NCBI GenBank assembly: GCA_021771675.1
Contig: JAETOP010000092.1
Span: 1-19,488 of the forward strand
DNA: 19,488 bases
Direction of reading: 5' to 3'
Source of the DNA: Oscillospiraceae bacterium
GTDB taxonomy: Bacteria > Bacillota_A > Clostridia > Oscillospirales > Oscillospiraceae
Positions 6,644 to 15,740 of the stretch are shown in pieces; positions within the stretch are counted from its first letter, which is position 1, and the number at the start of each line of letters is the position of its first letter. Below the pieces are notes generated by a model. It was not told where the DNA came from and searched no databases. It was given only the letters and a program-made list of their open reading frames with translations. The position numbers were made by a program, and so were the translations under genes.

Positions 6644-7057
6644 TCATTCGTTAGGGTAGTTCGCAAAGAATTTCAAAAATTTTTTCCGAACCGCGTCAAT
6701 GCTTTCATAGACGGATACTTTGGAGCAGCCACACACCGTCCCAATCTCCGCAAGGGTCAGCCCGTCCAGGGCATAGAGCAGGAACCGGCGGCGTTGGGCC
6801 TCGGTGCAGGTGTCCAGGACGGCCATCAGCTCGCCCAGCGTTTCCATGCGGCAAAGGTATTCCTCCGGCGTTTCGCCGTAGATACCCACGCCCTCGGTGG
6901 CAACTATGTATTCGTCAAACTCCCGACCATCCCAGTGCCGCCGCTGCTCATGGGACAGGTTCTCGGCTTTGTGGTCGGCCTGGTCAAGAAATTCATAGAC
7001 CTCCAGCGTGACCTCCACGGCCACAGCTTGTCCGTTGTAATTGATGGTGACTTCCAT
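6644..7057 (-). CDS. Sigma-70 region-4-like protein, paralog 1, 137 aa
   Basis: First and most divergent gene of the four-gene array. It starts MEVTINYNGQAVAVEVTLEV, has a middle EEYLCRMETLGELMAVLD, and a C-terminal helix-turn-helix (about 80-130: CTEAQRRRFLLYALDGLTLA, then EIGTVCGCSKVSVYESIDAV) like sigma-70 region 4. The start at 7057 has GGAGGAAAGG upstream. That ribosome site abuts a perfect 13-bp hairpin (7069-7100). A candidate promoter lies at 7229-7257. No region 2 is seen, so it is better described as a sigma-like DNA-binding regulator. Confidence 0.78.
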   Translation of the reverse strand: MEVTINYNGQAVAVEVTLEVYEFLDQADHKAENLSHEQRRHWDGREFDEYIVATEGVGIYGETPEEYLCRMETLGELMAVLDTCTEAQRRRFLLYALDGLTLAEIGTVCGCSKVSVYESIDAVRKKFLKFFANYPNE

Positions 7058-7068
7058 CGGCCTTTCCT

Positions 7069-7100
7069 CCGTTCAGATTTTTGCGGGAAAATCTGAACGG
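7069..7100 (-). promoter_or_regulatory. Perfect 13-bp hairpin touching the ribosome site of paralog 1
   Basis: CCGTTCAGATTTT and AAAATCTGAACGG are exact inverse copies around a 6-nt loop. On the minus strand the second arm ends in ACGG, and the GG is shared with the GGAGGAAAGG ribosome site. No T-run follows, so it is not a terminator. It could be an operator for a dimeric regulator or an RNA switch. Confidence 0.65.
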
Positions 7101-7130
7101 GGTGGCGGGGAACGGCACCGGGGGCAAGGT

Positions 7131-7149
7131 TCGGGCCATGTTGGCCCGA
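7131..7149. repeat. TCGGGCCA/TGGCCCGA palindrome, IME copy
   Basis: TCGGGCCATGTTGGCCCGA: 8-bp perfect arms around TGT. It has the same arms and total length as the palindromes near the ICE parB gene (16276-16300, 17643-17661, 18151-18171). Confidence 0.6.
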
Positions 7150-7224
7150 TGTTCCGGCCCCACAGGTATGAAAAAGCGCCCGGACTGCATGAAGCGATTC
7201 GAGCGCAAAAAACACGGTATTCAG

Positions 7225-7338
7225 TTACATTATGACAATTTTCGCACTGACTGCCAGACGGGGCCGGTTCGTTGGCCGGGCTTTTTTTGACGATAGTGCA
7301 AATATCGTCTGAATTTGTCGGCGGTCAGTGTGCTTCAT
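7225..7338 (-). CDS. Possible leader peptide or small protein, 37 aa
   Basis: A short frame opens at an ATG at 7338 with AGGAGG 8 nt upstream, a better ribosome site than several real genes here. The peptide starts MKHTDRRQIQTIFALSSKKA and is basic. The ribosome site sits in the loop of a hairpin (GGCGGCT 7339-7345 with AGCCGCC 7355-7361). It precedes the sigma-like array by about 170 bp. No family is recognised, and it could be chance. Confidence 0.4.
   Translation of the reverse strand: MKHTDRRQIQTIFALSSKKARPTNRPRLAVSAKIVIM
7229..7257 (-). promoter_or_regulatory. Candidate promoter for the sigma-like/mobilization operon
   Basis: On the minus strand CTGGCA (7257-7252), a 17-bp spacer and CATAAT (7234-7229) match 4/6 and 5/6 of the sigma-A boxes. 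It would give a leader of about 165 nt containing the 7131 palindrome and the 13-bp hairpin before paralog 1. Confidence 0.35.
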
Positions 7339-7540
7339 GGCGGCTCCCTCCTAAAGCCGCCGTGTCAGCGTATAGGCGTCACTCCTTTGTCGAGGGCATA
7401 AGGAACGGCGGCCTTGATTTTGTCAAAGCCGCCGTAAGGTCGAGTATAGGGCATGGCGATTGCCTGCTGTACGACGGCTTTTTTTCTTTTGCCGTCGCCC
7501 GGCAGGTTTTCGCTATTTGAAATAAGTTTGCTGTTATAAC
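7245..7540 (+). ncRNA. Hairpin-rich non-coding stretch with two plus-strand terminator-like ends
   Basis: No convincing gene lies here except the small minus-strand frame. On the plus strand there is a GC-rich imperfect stem followed by seven T residues (about 7266-7289). There is also a stem ACGGCGGC/GCCGCCGT with inner TTGA/TCAA (7405-7435), and CGACGGC followed by a T-rich run and then GCCGTCG (7472-7497). GCCGCCGT (7428-7435) can alternatively pair with ACGACGGC (7471-7478, one mismatch) just before the T-run, so two folds are mutually exclusive. A regulatory or antisense RNA is possible; no promoter was identified. Confidence 0.3.
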
Positions 7541-7554
7541 TAGCTATCGGCAGG

Positions 7555-7836
7555 TCAAATATTGGCTGCTACTGTCAGGTAAATGAAGAAGCTGAAAAAC
7601 GCAACATACAGAGAGCTAAGGGTTAATGCCGCTTTCGATATGGCCGTCCGCGTCTTTTTGTTTTTTACCAACCAAATCGCAAATACAAAGCCTGCAATAA
7701 TCAGAAGTGCGTACACCGCAAAGATGATATAAACCCACGGCGCATCCATGCCTATTTTCAAGTGCCGGATAATAAATAGGGTCAGCGGGAGTACGCTTAC
7801 TAACAAAGATAATCTTCCTAAATTTTCTGCTTTCAT
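7555..7836 (-). CDS. Small membrane protein of the ABC operon, 93 aa
   Basis: Three hydrophobic segments (about residues 9-26, 35-58 and 72-91) with a basic loop KNKKTRTAISK between the second and third. It lies 10 bp after the second permease gene in the same low-GC block, so it is probably co-transcribed. The family is not recognised. It may assist the transporter or protect the membrane from the peptide it exports, but that rests on context only. Confidence 0.65.
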   Translation of the reverse strand: MKAENLGRLSLLVSVLPLTLFIIRHLKIGMDAPWVYIIFAVYALLIIAGFVFAIWLVKNKKTRTAISKAALTLSSLYVAFFSFFIYLTVAANI

Positions 7837-7846
7837 TTTTTCTCCT

Positions 7847-8590
7847 TTATCCGGCTACAACATCGGCTTTTTTCAGATGATTAGTAGCCAAAATCACAAA
7901 TAATACCGTGTAAACAAGAACCATAGGAACCAAAGTCGTTATGCTGTCAATCGGCAGAACTTCGTCCTGTGACGATAGGCCGAGAATAATCTGCGAATAA
8001 GGAAACATCTCGCTTAAGCCAGCAATATGGAAAGCCAACCCGCCGATACTAAGGCAAACTGCCAAACCTACCGGCACCGCAAAGCTCCTGATCCGCATGG
8101 ACAAATAAAGCTGAACAGCGCCAACGCTCAAAGCTGAAAACCAGCCCATAAACAGCCACCACAGCATATTGATGGGAATGGGCTGTTCAAATCGGAACAC
8201 GACTTTTCCCACGATAATGATAAACACCATCAAAAGAACCTGCGCGGCCAGAATGGATTTTGCCAGCACAACCAGCTTGGCAATGAAAATAGTTGACCGG
8301 GGAACCGGCGTTGTCATAAGGCTGTTCCAGTTGTGATTTGTGTGTTCCAGCCGCCACAAATAGGACGCACAAATGGCAATCAGGATTGGAAAGAAAAAAT
8401 ACCCATAGAACAACCCGGTTTGAAGCCAAAGCTGCTGCCATACTGCGCCGTCATATAAATTGGCTGAAGCGTTGATGCCATAAATGATTGCACCAATGGC
8501 GGCGGTCAGAAGCGGCAGAATGAGAACTGCTACCCACATATTAGAATGGCGGCTTTTCAGGTTTTCCGCCCGTATTGCATTGATAAGCAT
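7847..8590 (-). CDS. Lantibiotic-immunity-type ABC permease (LanG/MutG-like), 247 aa
   Basis: About six membrane segments (first at about 18-38, last at about 222-238). After the second segment it carries RLEHTNHNWNSLMTTPVPRS, the EH-x-N-x-W pattern typical of ABC-2 permeases in lantibiotic self-protection transporters. The start at 8590 has AAGGAGG upstream; the frame is open to 8650 but lacks a ribosome site there. It lies 13 bp after the first permease. It would pair with it and the ATPase to expel or shed cationic peptides at the membrane. Confidence 0.82.
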   Translation of the reverse strand: MLINAIRAENLKSRHSNMWVAVLILPLLTAAIGAIIYGINASANLYDGAVWQQLWLQTGLFYGYFFFPILIAICASYLWRLEHTNHNWNSLMTTPVPRSTIFIAKLVVLAKSILAAQVLLMVFIIIVGKVVFRFEQPIPINMLWWLFMGWFSALSVGAVQLYLSMRIRSFAVPVGLAVCLSIGGLAFHIAGLSEMFPYSQIILGLSSQDEVLPIDSITTLVPMVLVYTVLFVILATNHLKKADVVAG

Positions 8591-8603
8591 TACAATCCCT
8601 CCT

Positions 8604-9377
8604 TTAATACTCGTATTTTTGAAACTTCTTCTCAAACAGGACAAAGGCAATCAATCCAGCAATAAAGAGGATCGTAAGCGGAAGAAAGTCAATATTCCGA
8701 ACAACAAGCTCACTGGATTGCAAATTGCCAGAAGAAGTATCTTGCCCCAGCACCATCATTTCTGCGTAATTTCCCCAAATAAGGATATTGCGGATGCCCG
8801 AAGGGAGCAAAGTGGAAATAAAGCCAATCAACGCTCCAATCATACCAATGGACATCGGGACAAGCTGGTTTGCAAAAACAAGGGAGAAAAACACCTGAAT
8901 CGTCACAACCACAAATGTAACCATTGCTGTCCCCAAAACAAATTCCCACAGTGTTTTTACCGGCAGCGGCTCAACAATCCCCACAGCATTACCGTAGGCG
9001 ACAATCACAAGAGCCTGGATGAGAATTGCCGCCAGCATGAGAACGGCCACTACGGTAAACTTGCAGAACCAAATTGCCTTGCGGTTTTCATTATTGCACT
9101 CCAACAGCTTCCATGTATTTCCCCGGTGTTCCATATCGCAAATGCGGCTGGCAATAACCGCTGCCAGAATAGGGAGGAAAAGCCCGTTCATAGTGGCTGG
9201 CCCAACGATTAAATCTTCCCATGCCGGTGCATTGGGGTCGGAAATCATACCGAGGAAATTTTCATTGTTTCCATAGTTGGAAAATACAAAGAGCAATTCC
9301 ACACCGAGGATCAGCGCAAAGGTCAAAAAAACCTTTCTGCGTTTTAGTTTGTATAATTCAAGGCCCAGGTACTTCAT
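8604..9377 (-). CDS. Lantibiotic-immunity-type ABC permease (LanE/MutE-like), 257 aa
   Basis: About six hydrophobic segments starting at about residue 17, with DMEHRGNTWKLLECNNENRK in the first cytoplasmic loop, the family's EH-x2-N-x-W-K-L-L pattern. The start overlaps the ATPase stop: ATG at 9377 (TGATG overlap), or GTG one codon earlier at 9380, which has the better distance to AAAGGAG. Translation is coupled to the ATPase. Known relatives are NisE/EpiE/MutE and CprB-type subunits that confer nisin-class peptide resistance; which substrate is used here cannot be read from the sequence. Confidence 0.84.
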   Translation of the reverse strand: MKYLGLELYKLKRRKVFLTFALILGVELLFVFSNYGNNENFLGMISDPNAPAWEDLIVGPATMNGLFLPILAAVIASRICDMEHRGNTWKLLECNNENRKAIWFCKFTVVAVLMLAAILIQALVIVAYGNAVGIVEPLPVKTLWEFVLGTAMVTFVVVTIQVFFSLVFANQLVPMSIGMIGALIGFISTLLPSGIRNILIWGNYAEMMVLGQDTSSGNLQSSELVVRNIDFLPLTILFIAGLIAFVLFEKKFQKYEY

Positions 9378-10279
9378 CACAGTGTCAGCTCCTTTCCTGT
9401 CAGGTTGAGGAAAATATCTTCCAGGCTTTCCCGGTGTTCCTCAACACGATAAACAGAGATCCCATTGGAACACAGGCATTGCACAACAGCGCCGGTCTGT
9501 TCGTCAGTCAGCGCACCGATCTGCAAGCCATCCGCTGTACGCTGCGGATTGACCTTTTTGAGAAGCTGGTAAGCGCGGTTGTTATCGCTGGTTCTCAATA
9601 CAATCTGCGGTTCCCGCTGCGTATCCAGAACCGACATTCTTTCCTGAAAGATCAAGCAGCCCTGATTGATAATACCGACAACGGTAGCCATCTGGTCAAT
9701 CTCGCTTAAAATGTGGCTGGAAATCATCACCGTCATGCCGTACTGTTTCGGCAGCGTCTTAATAAGTTCCCGCATTTCTTCAATGCCTGCGGGGTCAAGC
9801 CCGTTGGTCGGTTCATCCAAAATCAGTAGTTTCGGGAACCGAGCCAGCGCCATTGCAATGCCGAGCCGCTGCTTCATACCGAGAGAATAGTTTTTGACTT
9901 TCTTCTCCATCTGGTTTTCCATGCGGACAATATGCACTGCTTCTTCAATATTCTTTTGGGGCAGGTCGAGCAGCCTGCGGATAATCTCCATATTCTCGCG
10001 TCCAGTCAAATGCCCATAGTAGGACGGGGACTCAATCAGAGAGCCAACGGACGCGAGAATATCACGGCGGGTCTTTTCGTTGAACGGTTTTCCCATAATC
10101 TCAATGGTTCCGCTGGTGGGCTTGTCAAGACCGAGCAGCATTTTCATGGTGGTGGACTTGCCCGCCCCGTTCGGGCCGAGGAAACCGTAAATATCGCCTT
10201 CTTTGATCCGAATATCCAATTCCTGAACACGGTAAACACCGTCATATTCTTTCGACAAATTATCTGTTGCTACAATCAT
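9377..10279 (-). CDS. Lantibiotic-immunity-type ABC ATPase (LanF/CprA-like), 300 aa
   Basis: ATP-binding subunit. Walker A GPNGAGKST (35-43), signature YSLGMKQR (131-138), Walker B LLILDEP (151-157) and the H-loop SSHI with H189 are all present. The Q-loop position reads SLIESPSYY with Glu83, an E-loop known from the LanF group of lantibiotic immunity transporters. The C-terminal about 90 residues form the usual BcrA-type extension. The ATG at 10279 has AAAGGAG about 9 nt upstream. It is the first gene of a four-gene leftward operon, divergent from the two-component genes, so it is probably induced by them when a peptide is sensed. Confidence 0.92.
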   Translation of the reverse strand: MIVATDNLSKEYDGVYRVQELDIRIKEGDIYGFLGPNGAGKSTTMKMLLGLDKPTSGTIEIMGKPFNEKTRRDILASVGSLIESPSYYGHLTGRENMEIIRRLLDLPQKNIEEAVHIVRMENQMEKKVKNYSLGMKQRLGIAMALARFPKLLILDEPTNGLDPAGIEEMRELIKTLPKQYGMTVMISSHILSEIDQMATVVGIINQGCLIFQERMSVLDTQREPQIVLRTSDNNRAYQLLKKVNPQRTADGLQIGALTDEQTGAVVQCLCSNGISVYRVEEHRESLEDIFLNLTGKELTL

Positions 10280-10309
10280 TTTTTCTTGCTCCTTTCCTAA
10301 GCTGCTTAT

Positions 10310-10338
10310 ATCATATATCCCCCACTTTGCTTTGCATT
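10310..10338 (-). promoter_or_regulatory. Candidate promoter of the ABC operon
   Basis: On the minus strand TATGAT (10315-10310) lies about 30 bp from the start codon, with a poor -35 (AATGCA, 10338-10333). The 11-bp tandem repeat lies immediately upstream, as expected for an activator-dependent promoter. Confidence 0.35.
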
Positions 10339-10345
10339 GGAGAGA

Positions 10346-10367
10346 ACCTTGATTTTACCTTGATTTT
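10346..10367. promoter_or_regulatory. 11-bp tandem repeat, likely response-regulator operator
   Basis: ACCTTGATTTT occurs twice head to tail with no gap. An 11-bp period puts both halves on the same DNA face, as OmpR/PhoB-type dimers require. It lies between the divergent ABC and two-component genes, about 30 bp from candidate -10 boxes on both sides. Confidence 0.65.
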
Positions 10368-10400
10368 CACGATCATAGCCGCAAACATGAAAAGATATGG

Positions 10401-10406
10401 TATAAT
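10401..10406 (+). promoter_or_regulatory. -10 box of the two-component operon
   Basis: A perfect TATAAT stands 23 bp before the ATG at 10429. The position 17 bp upstream (GCCGCA) is not a -35 box, consistent with need for an activator bound at the 10346-10367 repeat. Confidence 0.6.
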
Positions 10407-10428
10407 ACATAAGGAAAGGAGTGAGCCG

Positions 10429-11136
10429 ATGGGTACAATCAAAGACAAAATCATTTTGCTGGTCGATGATGAACCGGCAATTTTACAAATGTGTCAATCC
10501 ATCTTGAAAGAGAATGGTTTTGGAAATATAGTAACCGCCAGTACAGCCCTGAACGCATTGGAAAGAATGAGTGCAAAGCCGGATATGGCGGTTTTAGATG
10601 TTATGCTGCCGGATATGGACGGCTTTATGTTGGCAAAGACAATCCGGGAACAGAACCCGATCCCTATTCTCTTTTTAACGGCAAAAGGAGAAATCGACGA
10701 TAAATCAAAGGGCTTTGAGGTCGGCGCGGATGACTACATGGTAAAACCATTTATCGCACAGGAATTTGTATGGCGCATTACAGCTATCTTGCGGCGAACC
10801 TATAAGGAAAGTGAGGAAAGCAGCTTTTTATTAAATGCCTGCAAAGTGGACTTGGAACAGGCAGAGGTCTATCGTGAGGGACAGGAGCCGGTTTCCTTGA
10901 CCGCAAAAGAAGTGGAGATATTGAAAAAACTGTATGCAAATGCGGGCCGCATTGTAACTTTAGGTGCGCTTTGTCAAACGGTTTGCGGGGATATTTATAT
11001 AGGCTATGAGAAAACGCTTATGTCGCACATTCGCCATATCCGGGAAAAGATTGAGGAAAAGCCTTCTTCGCCGGTTTCATTGGTAACAGTAAAAGGCATT
11101 GGATATAAGCTGGTCTTAAAGGACAAGTCAAGGTGA
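10429..11136 (+). CDS. OmpR-family response regulator, 235 aa
   Basis: Receiver domain (about 5-118) with acidic D13/D14, phospho-acceptor D57 (VLDVMLPDMDG), T84 and K106 (MVKPF), followed by a winged-helix DNA-binding domain (about 135-232, ending VTVKGIGYKLVLK). The start at 10429 has AAAGGAG 8 nt upstream; the frame is open to 10267, but that stretch covers the promoter. It is followed 4 bp later by the kinase gene. By context it activates the divergent ABC transporter and perhaps itself through the 11-bp repeat. Similar sets are the SpaRK/CprRK lantibiotic-response systems. Confidence 0.92.
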   Translation: MGTIKDKIILLVDDEPAILQMCQSILKENGFGNIVTASTALNALERMSAKPDMAVLDVMLPDMDGFMLAKTIREQNPIPILFLTAKGEIDDKSKGFEVGADDYMVKPFIAQEFVWRITAILRRTYKESEESSFLLNACKVDLEQAEVYREGQEPVSLTAKEVEILKKLYANAGRIVTLGALCQTVCGDIYIGYEKTLMSHIRHIREKIEEKPSSPVSLVTVKGIGYKLVLKDKSR

Positions 11137-11140
11137 GCCT

Positions 11141-12508
11141 ATGAATAATATCCAACGATTTTTTAAGCGGTATGTCCATTCCAGTGTGAAGCTGTTCTGC
11201 TTCTTTATCCTGATAAACATTGTCCTCTTTATTGTGCTGGCTGTGGTGTCAAGCAGCCGGGGTAGCCATAGCCCGACACAGCTATTGGAACAAATTTCCG
11301 CAGACTTGCAGCAAAGTGGGGAAAGCTACAGTCTTTCAGAAGATACGGCTGCCCAAATGACACAGGAAAACGCATGGTGTATGCTGATAAGTAATGACAC
11401 AGGCGATGTGATCTGGAATTATCAAATACCGTCCGAATTGCCCCTGCATTATACACCGGGCGATATAGCGGAAATGACAAGGTGGTACTTAGAGGACTAT
11501 CCTGTATTCGTATCAAATCAATCTTATGGTCTATTGGTTGTGGGCTACCCGCAAGATAGTTTTTGGAAGCTGTCTGCCTACAAAACTTCTGACAGCATCA
11601 AAATTGATATATTTGGATTGGTTACTTTGTTTTTGCTCAATATCATCATTGTGCTAATCCTGTTCATTCACAATAACCGCAAGATTGAAAAATCCATTAA
11701 GCCGATCCTCACCGGCATAGAAGAAATTTCATCCGGGAAGAAAACACAGTTAGTTGAACGGGGCGAATTGGCGGAAATCAACGCAAAGCTGAATAAGGTC
11801 GCCAAAACCCTGCAACGCCGGGACAGAGCAAGGGCAAACTGGATCAGTGGTATTTCGCATGACATCCGCACACCGCTGTCAATGGTTCTTGGCTATTCCA
11901 GCAGCTTAGAGGAAAGCCGGGAACTGAACACGGAACAGCGGGAAAAGATTGTGGCAATCCGCCAGCAGGCCACCAAAATCAAGCAGCTCATTGAGGATTT
12001 GAATTTGACTTCAAAGCTGGAATATGATATGCAGCCGTTACGGATTGAGAAAGTTTCCCCGGTAGAATTGGCTCGTCAAGTAGTGTGTGATTTTCTGGAT
12101 AGTGGGCTTGATGGAAGTTTCTCTATTGATTTTCAGTCGGACGAGGAAAGCGAACTGCACTATATGCTGGGTGATGAAGCCCTCTTAAAGCAGGCAATTA
12201 CCAATCTTCTTCAAAACAGTATTGGCCACAATCCAAACGGCTGTGCAATTACAATTTCGGTTTCCTGTACAGATGAACATACAGAAATCATTGTCGCAGA
12301 TAATGGTGTGGGCGTATCCCCTGAAAAATTGCAGGAATTGAATACCAAAACACACTATCTTGAAAGCACAGATGAAAAACTAAATCTCCGGCATGGACTT
12401 GGCGTACTGTTAGTACGGCAAATTGTAGAAGCGCACAATGGGACTATGAAAATCGAGAGTACACCTAATTGTGGCTATACAACTTGGTTGGTTTTTAATA
12501 AGCCATAA
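11141..12508 (+). CDS. Sensor histidine kinase, 455 aa
   Basis: Membrane sensor: TM1 about 17-37, an extracellular domain of about 115 residues (about 40-155), TM2 about 156-177, a linker, then the H-box ISHDIRTPLS with phosphorylated H240, N-box NLLQNSIGHN (355-364), G1 box DNGVGVS (387-393) and G2 box RHGLG (417-421). The length and layout fit kinases that sense lantibiotics or other cell-wall peptides. The ATG is 4 bp after the regulator stop with AAGGTGAG upstream. A strong terminator follows. Base composition is clearly more AT-rich than the flanking IME genes, so the block is probably imported cargo. Confidence 0.92.
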   Translation: MNNIQRFFKRYVHSSVKLFCFFILINIVLFIVLAVVSSSRGSHSPTQLLEQISADLQQSGESYSLSEDTAAQMTQENAWCMLISNDTGDVIWNYQIPSELPLHYTPGDIAEMTRWYLEDYPVFVSNQSYGLLVVGYPQDSFWKLSAYKTSDSIKIDIFGLVTLFLLNIIIVLILFIHNNRKIEKSIKPILTGIEEISSGKKTQLVERGELAEINAKLNKVAKTLQRRDRARANWISGISHDIRTPLSMVLGYSSSLEESRELNTEQREKIVAIRQQATKIKQLIEDLNLTSKLEYDMQPLRIEKVSPVELARQVVCDFLDSGLDGSFSIDFQSDEESELHYMLGDEALLKQAITNLLQNSIGHNPNGCAITISVSCTDEHTEIIVADNGVGVSPEKLQELNTKTHYLESTDEKLNLRHGLGVLLVRQIVEAHNGTMKIESTPNCGYTTWLVFNKP

Positions 12509-12519
12509 TCACAAATGAT

Positions 12520-12547
12520 AAAAATCCCGACATCAGTCGGGATTTTT
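12520..12547. terminator. Bidirectional terminator between kinase and tnpV
   Basis: Perfect 12-bp stem AAAAATCCCGAC and GTCGGGATTTTT around ATCA. The A/T ends make it work on both strands, and it separates the converging kinase (+) and tnpV (-) genes. Confidence 0.9.
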
Positions 12548-12560
12548 ACTGATTAAGCAC

Positions 12561-12914
12561 TTATTCAAAAACAATCTCTTTCAAAATCATTTCCTCCACC
12601 TGCGCTTTCAGCGTGTTCATCAGCCCCACCCAGCGCATGGGATCATGGGCTTTCAGTTCCTCAATGACGCCTGCCGCCTCCATCATGCGGGGCAGCATGG
12701 CGTCCATCCGTTCACGCGCCGCCCGGTCAATCTCCAACAGGTGCGGGTACAGCTTTTCGCTCAAAATCAAGCTGCTGTAAAGGCCGGGCCGGTGTTCCTT
12801 CAGGTAGCGTTGCCGCATACGGCCATACTTGCCGATAGGGGCCTCCGGCTGCTCGGAAAGTTTCAGGTCGGGGATGTAGTAATCTCCGCAGCGGGTGTAA
12901 GTCAATTCGCTCAT
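12561..12914 (-). CDS. tnpV: TnpV-like transposon protein, 117 aa
   Basis: Small helical protein with the N-terminal pattern MSELTYTRCGDYYIPDLKL, then GKYGRMRQRYLKEHRPGLYS, and a helical C-terminus (PRMMEAAGVIEELKAHDPMR). This matches the TnpV family named from Tn4451; its role is unsettled. The start at 12914 is 7 nt after GGAG; an in-frame ATG two codons earlier is too close to the ribosome site. It begins 26 bp after the recombinase gene ends, so both are probably one transcript that stops at the 12520 terminator. Confidence 0.85.
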   Translation of the reverse strand: MSELTYTRCGDYYIPDLKLSEQPEAPIGKYGRMRQRYLKEHRPGLYSSLILSEKLYPHLLEIDRAARERMDAMLPRMMEAAGVIEELKAHDPMRWVGLMNTLKAQVEEMILKEIVFE

Positions 12915-12940
12915 GTTCATTCTCCTTTGCACTGTGATGG

Positions 12941-14894
<1,954 letters not shown>

Positions 14895-14907
<13 letters not shown>

Positions 14908-15740
14908 ACATCTCCGTTTATCATTTCCACCAGCGTATTCATGTTCCGTTCTTCCTCCGGCCCCTCAAAGACGATATAGGCCACAAGAGCACAGTACAGA
15001 AGGGTTTCCGCTTTCGTCCAGAACTCGTCACCTTCCTTGCCGTCCCCCTTGGTATTGGCAATCAGGGCGTTGACGAACTTCAAAACATCGCTTTCCGTCT
15101 TGATATAGGCCATGGGGTTGTAGTGCATGGATTTTGAAAAATCTATGCTGTTGAACACCTTGACCTTGTAGCCCTTCTTCTTTTGCAGAAAATAGCCGCA
15201 TTGGGAGAGTGTGCCGCCCTTGGGGTCTACCACCACATAGGAAGAATGAGCCTGCAAAAGCTGGGGCGTGAGCCAGAAGCGGGTCTTGCCCGAGCCTGAC
15301 GAGCCGATAACGCAGGCGTTTAGATTGCGGGCGTTGGCCGGAATTTTGGGCCGGGTGTTCATGGTGAGAAATTCCGTCCCGGTCAAGATGATATTGTTTT
15401 CAAACTTGGGGTCTACAAACGGCTTTATGTCCGCTTCCGTACCCCATCGGGCTGAGCCGTATTCCATATCCCTGCGAAACTTCCGGGCCTTTTTGATTTT
15501 GGACTGTACCACAAAGTACAATATTACGGCTCCGGCCACGCCCACGGCGAGGTCGAAAAGCCCCAGCCCAGGCGCATAGGACTGAAACACCGGGCCGATG
15601 GTCTTGACCATGCCGAACAGTTTTTCCCCGAGGTTGGCCCCAGCCGCCATGCGGTAGGCGGTGCCGCACTTGGAGAAAAACCAAAAGGCTATGAGATACG
15701 GGAAATATGGAAGTACATATTTCTTGATTTTCTTGCTTAC
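14895..15740 (-). pseudogene. virD4: VirD4/TraG coupling protein, N-terminal fragment cut by the IME
   Basis: Type IV coupling protein that would hand DNA to the ICE mating channel. Seen: a first membrane segment (YVLPYFPYLIAFWFFSKCG, 15716-15660), a second (LFDLAVGVAGAVILYFVVQ), the conserved GSARWGTEADIKPFV, Walker A GSSGSGKT and VVVDPKGG. The frame then passes from EERNMNTLVEMIN into GDVCSK and stops, about 280 codons where intact proteins have about 600. The last codons are IME sequence. The usual start position, just after the DUF3801 gene and correctly placed after AAGGA, reads GTA; the next start codon, ATG at 15650, would lose the first membrane segment. The missing C-terminal part should lie beyond the IME left end. 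Confidence 0.88.

Noticed and set aside
7081..7290. Plus-strand 69-codon frame ending next to the T-run
   Set aside because: No ribosome site, and it runs through the 13-bp hairpin arm and the palindrome; the region looks regulatory.
10267..10428. Extended response-regulator start upstream of 10429
   Set aside because: The extension would translate through the -10 box and operator repeat; the AAAGGAG site fixes the start at 10429.
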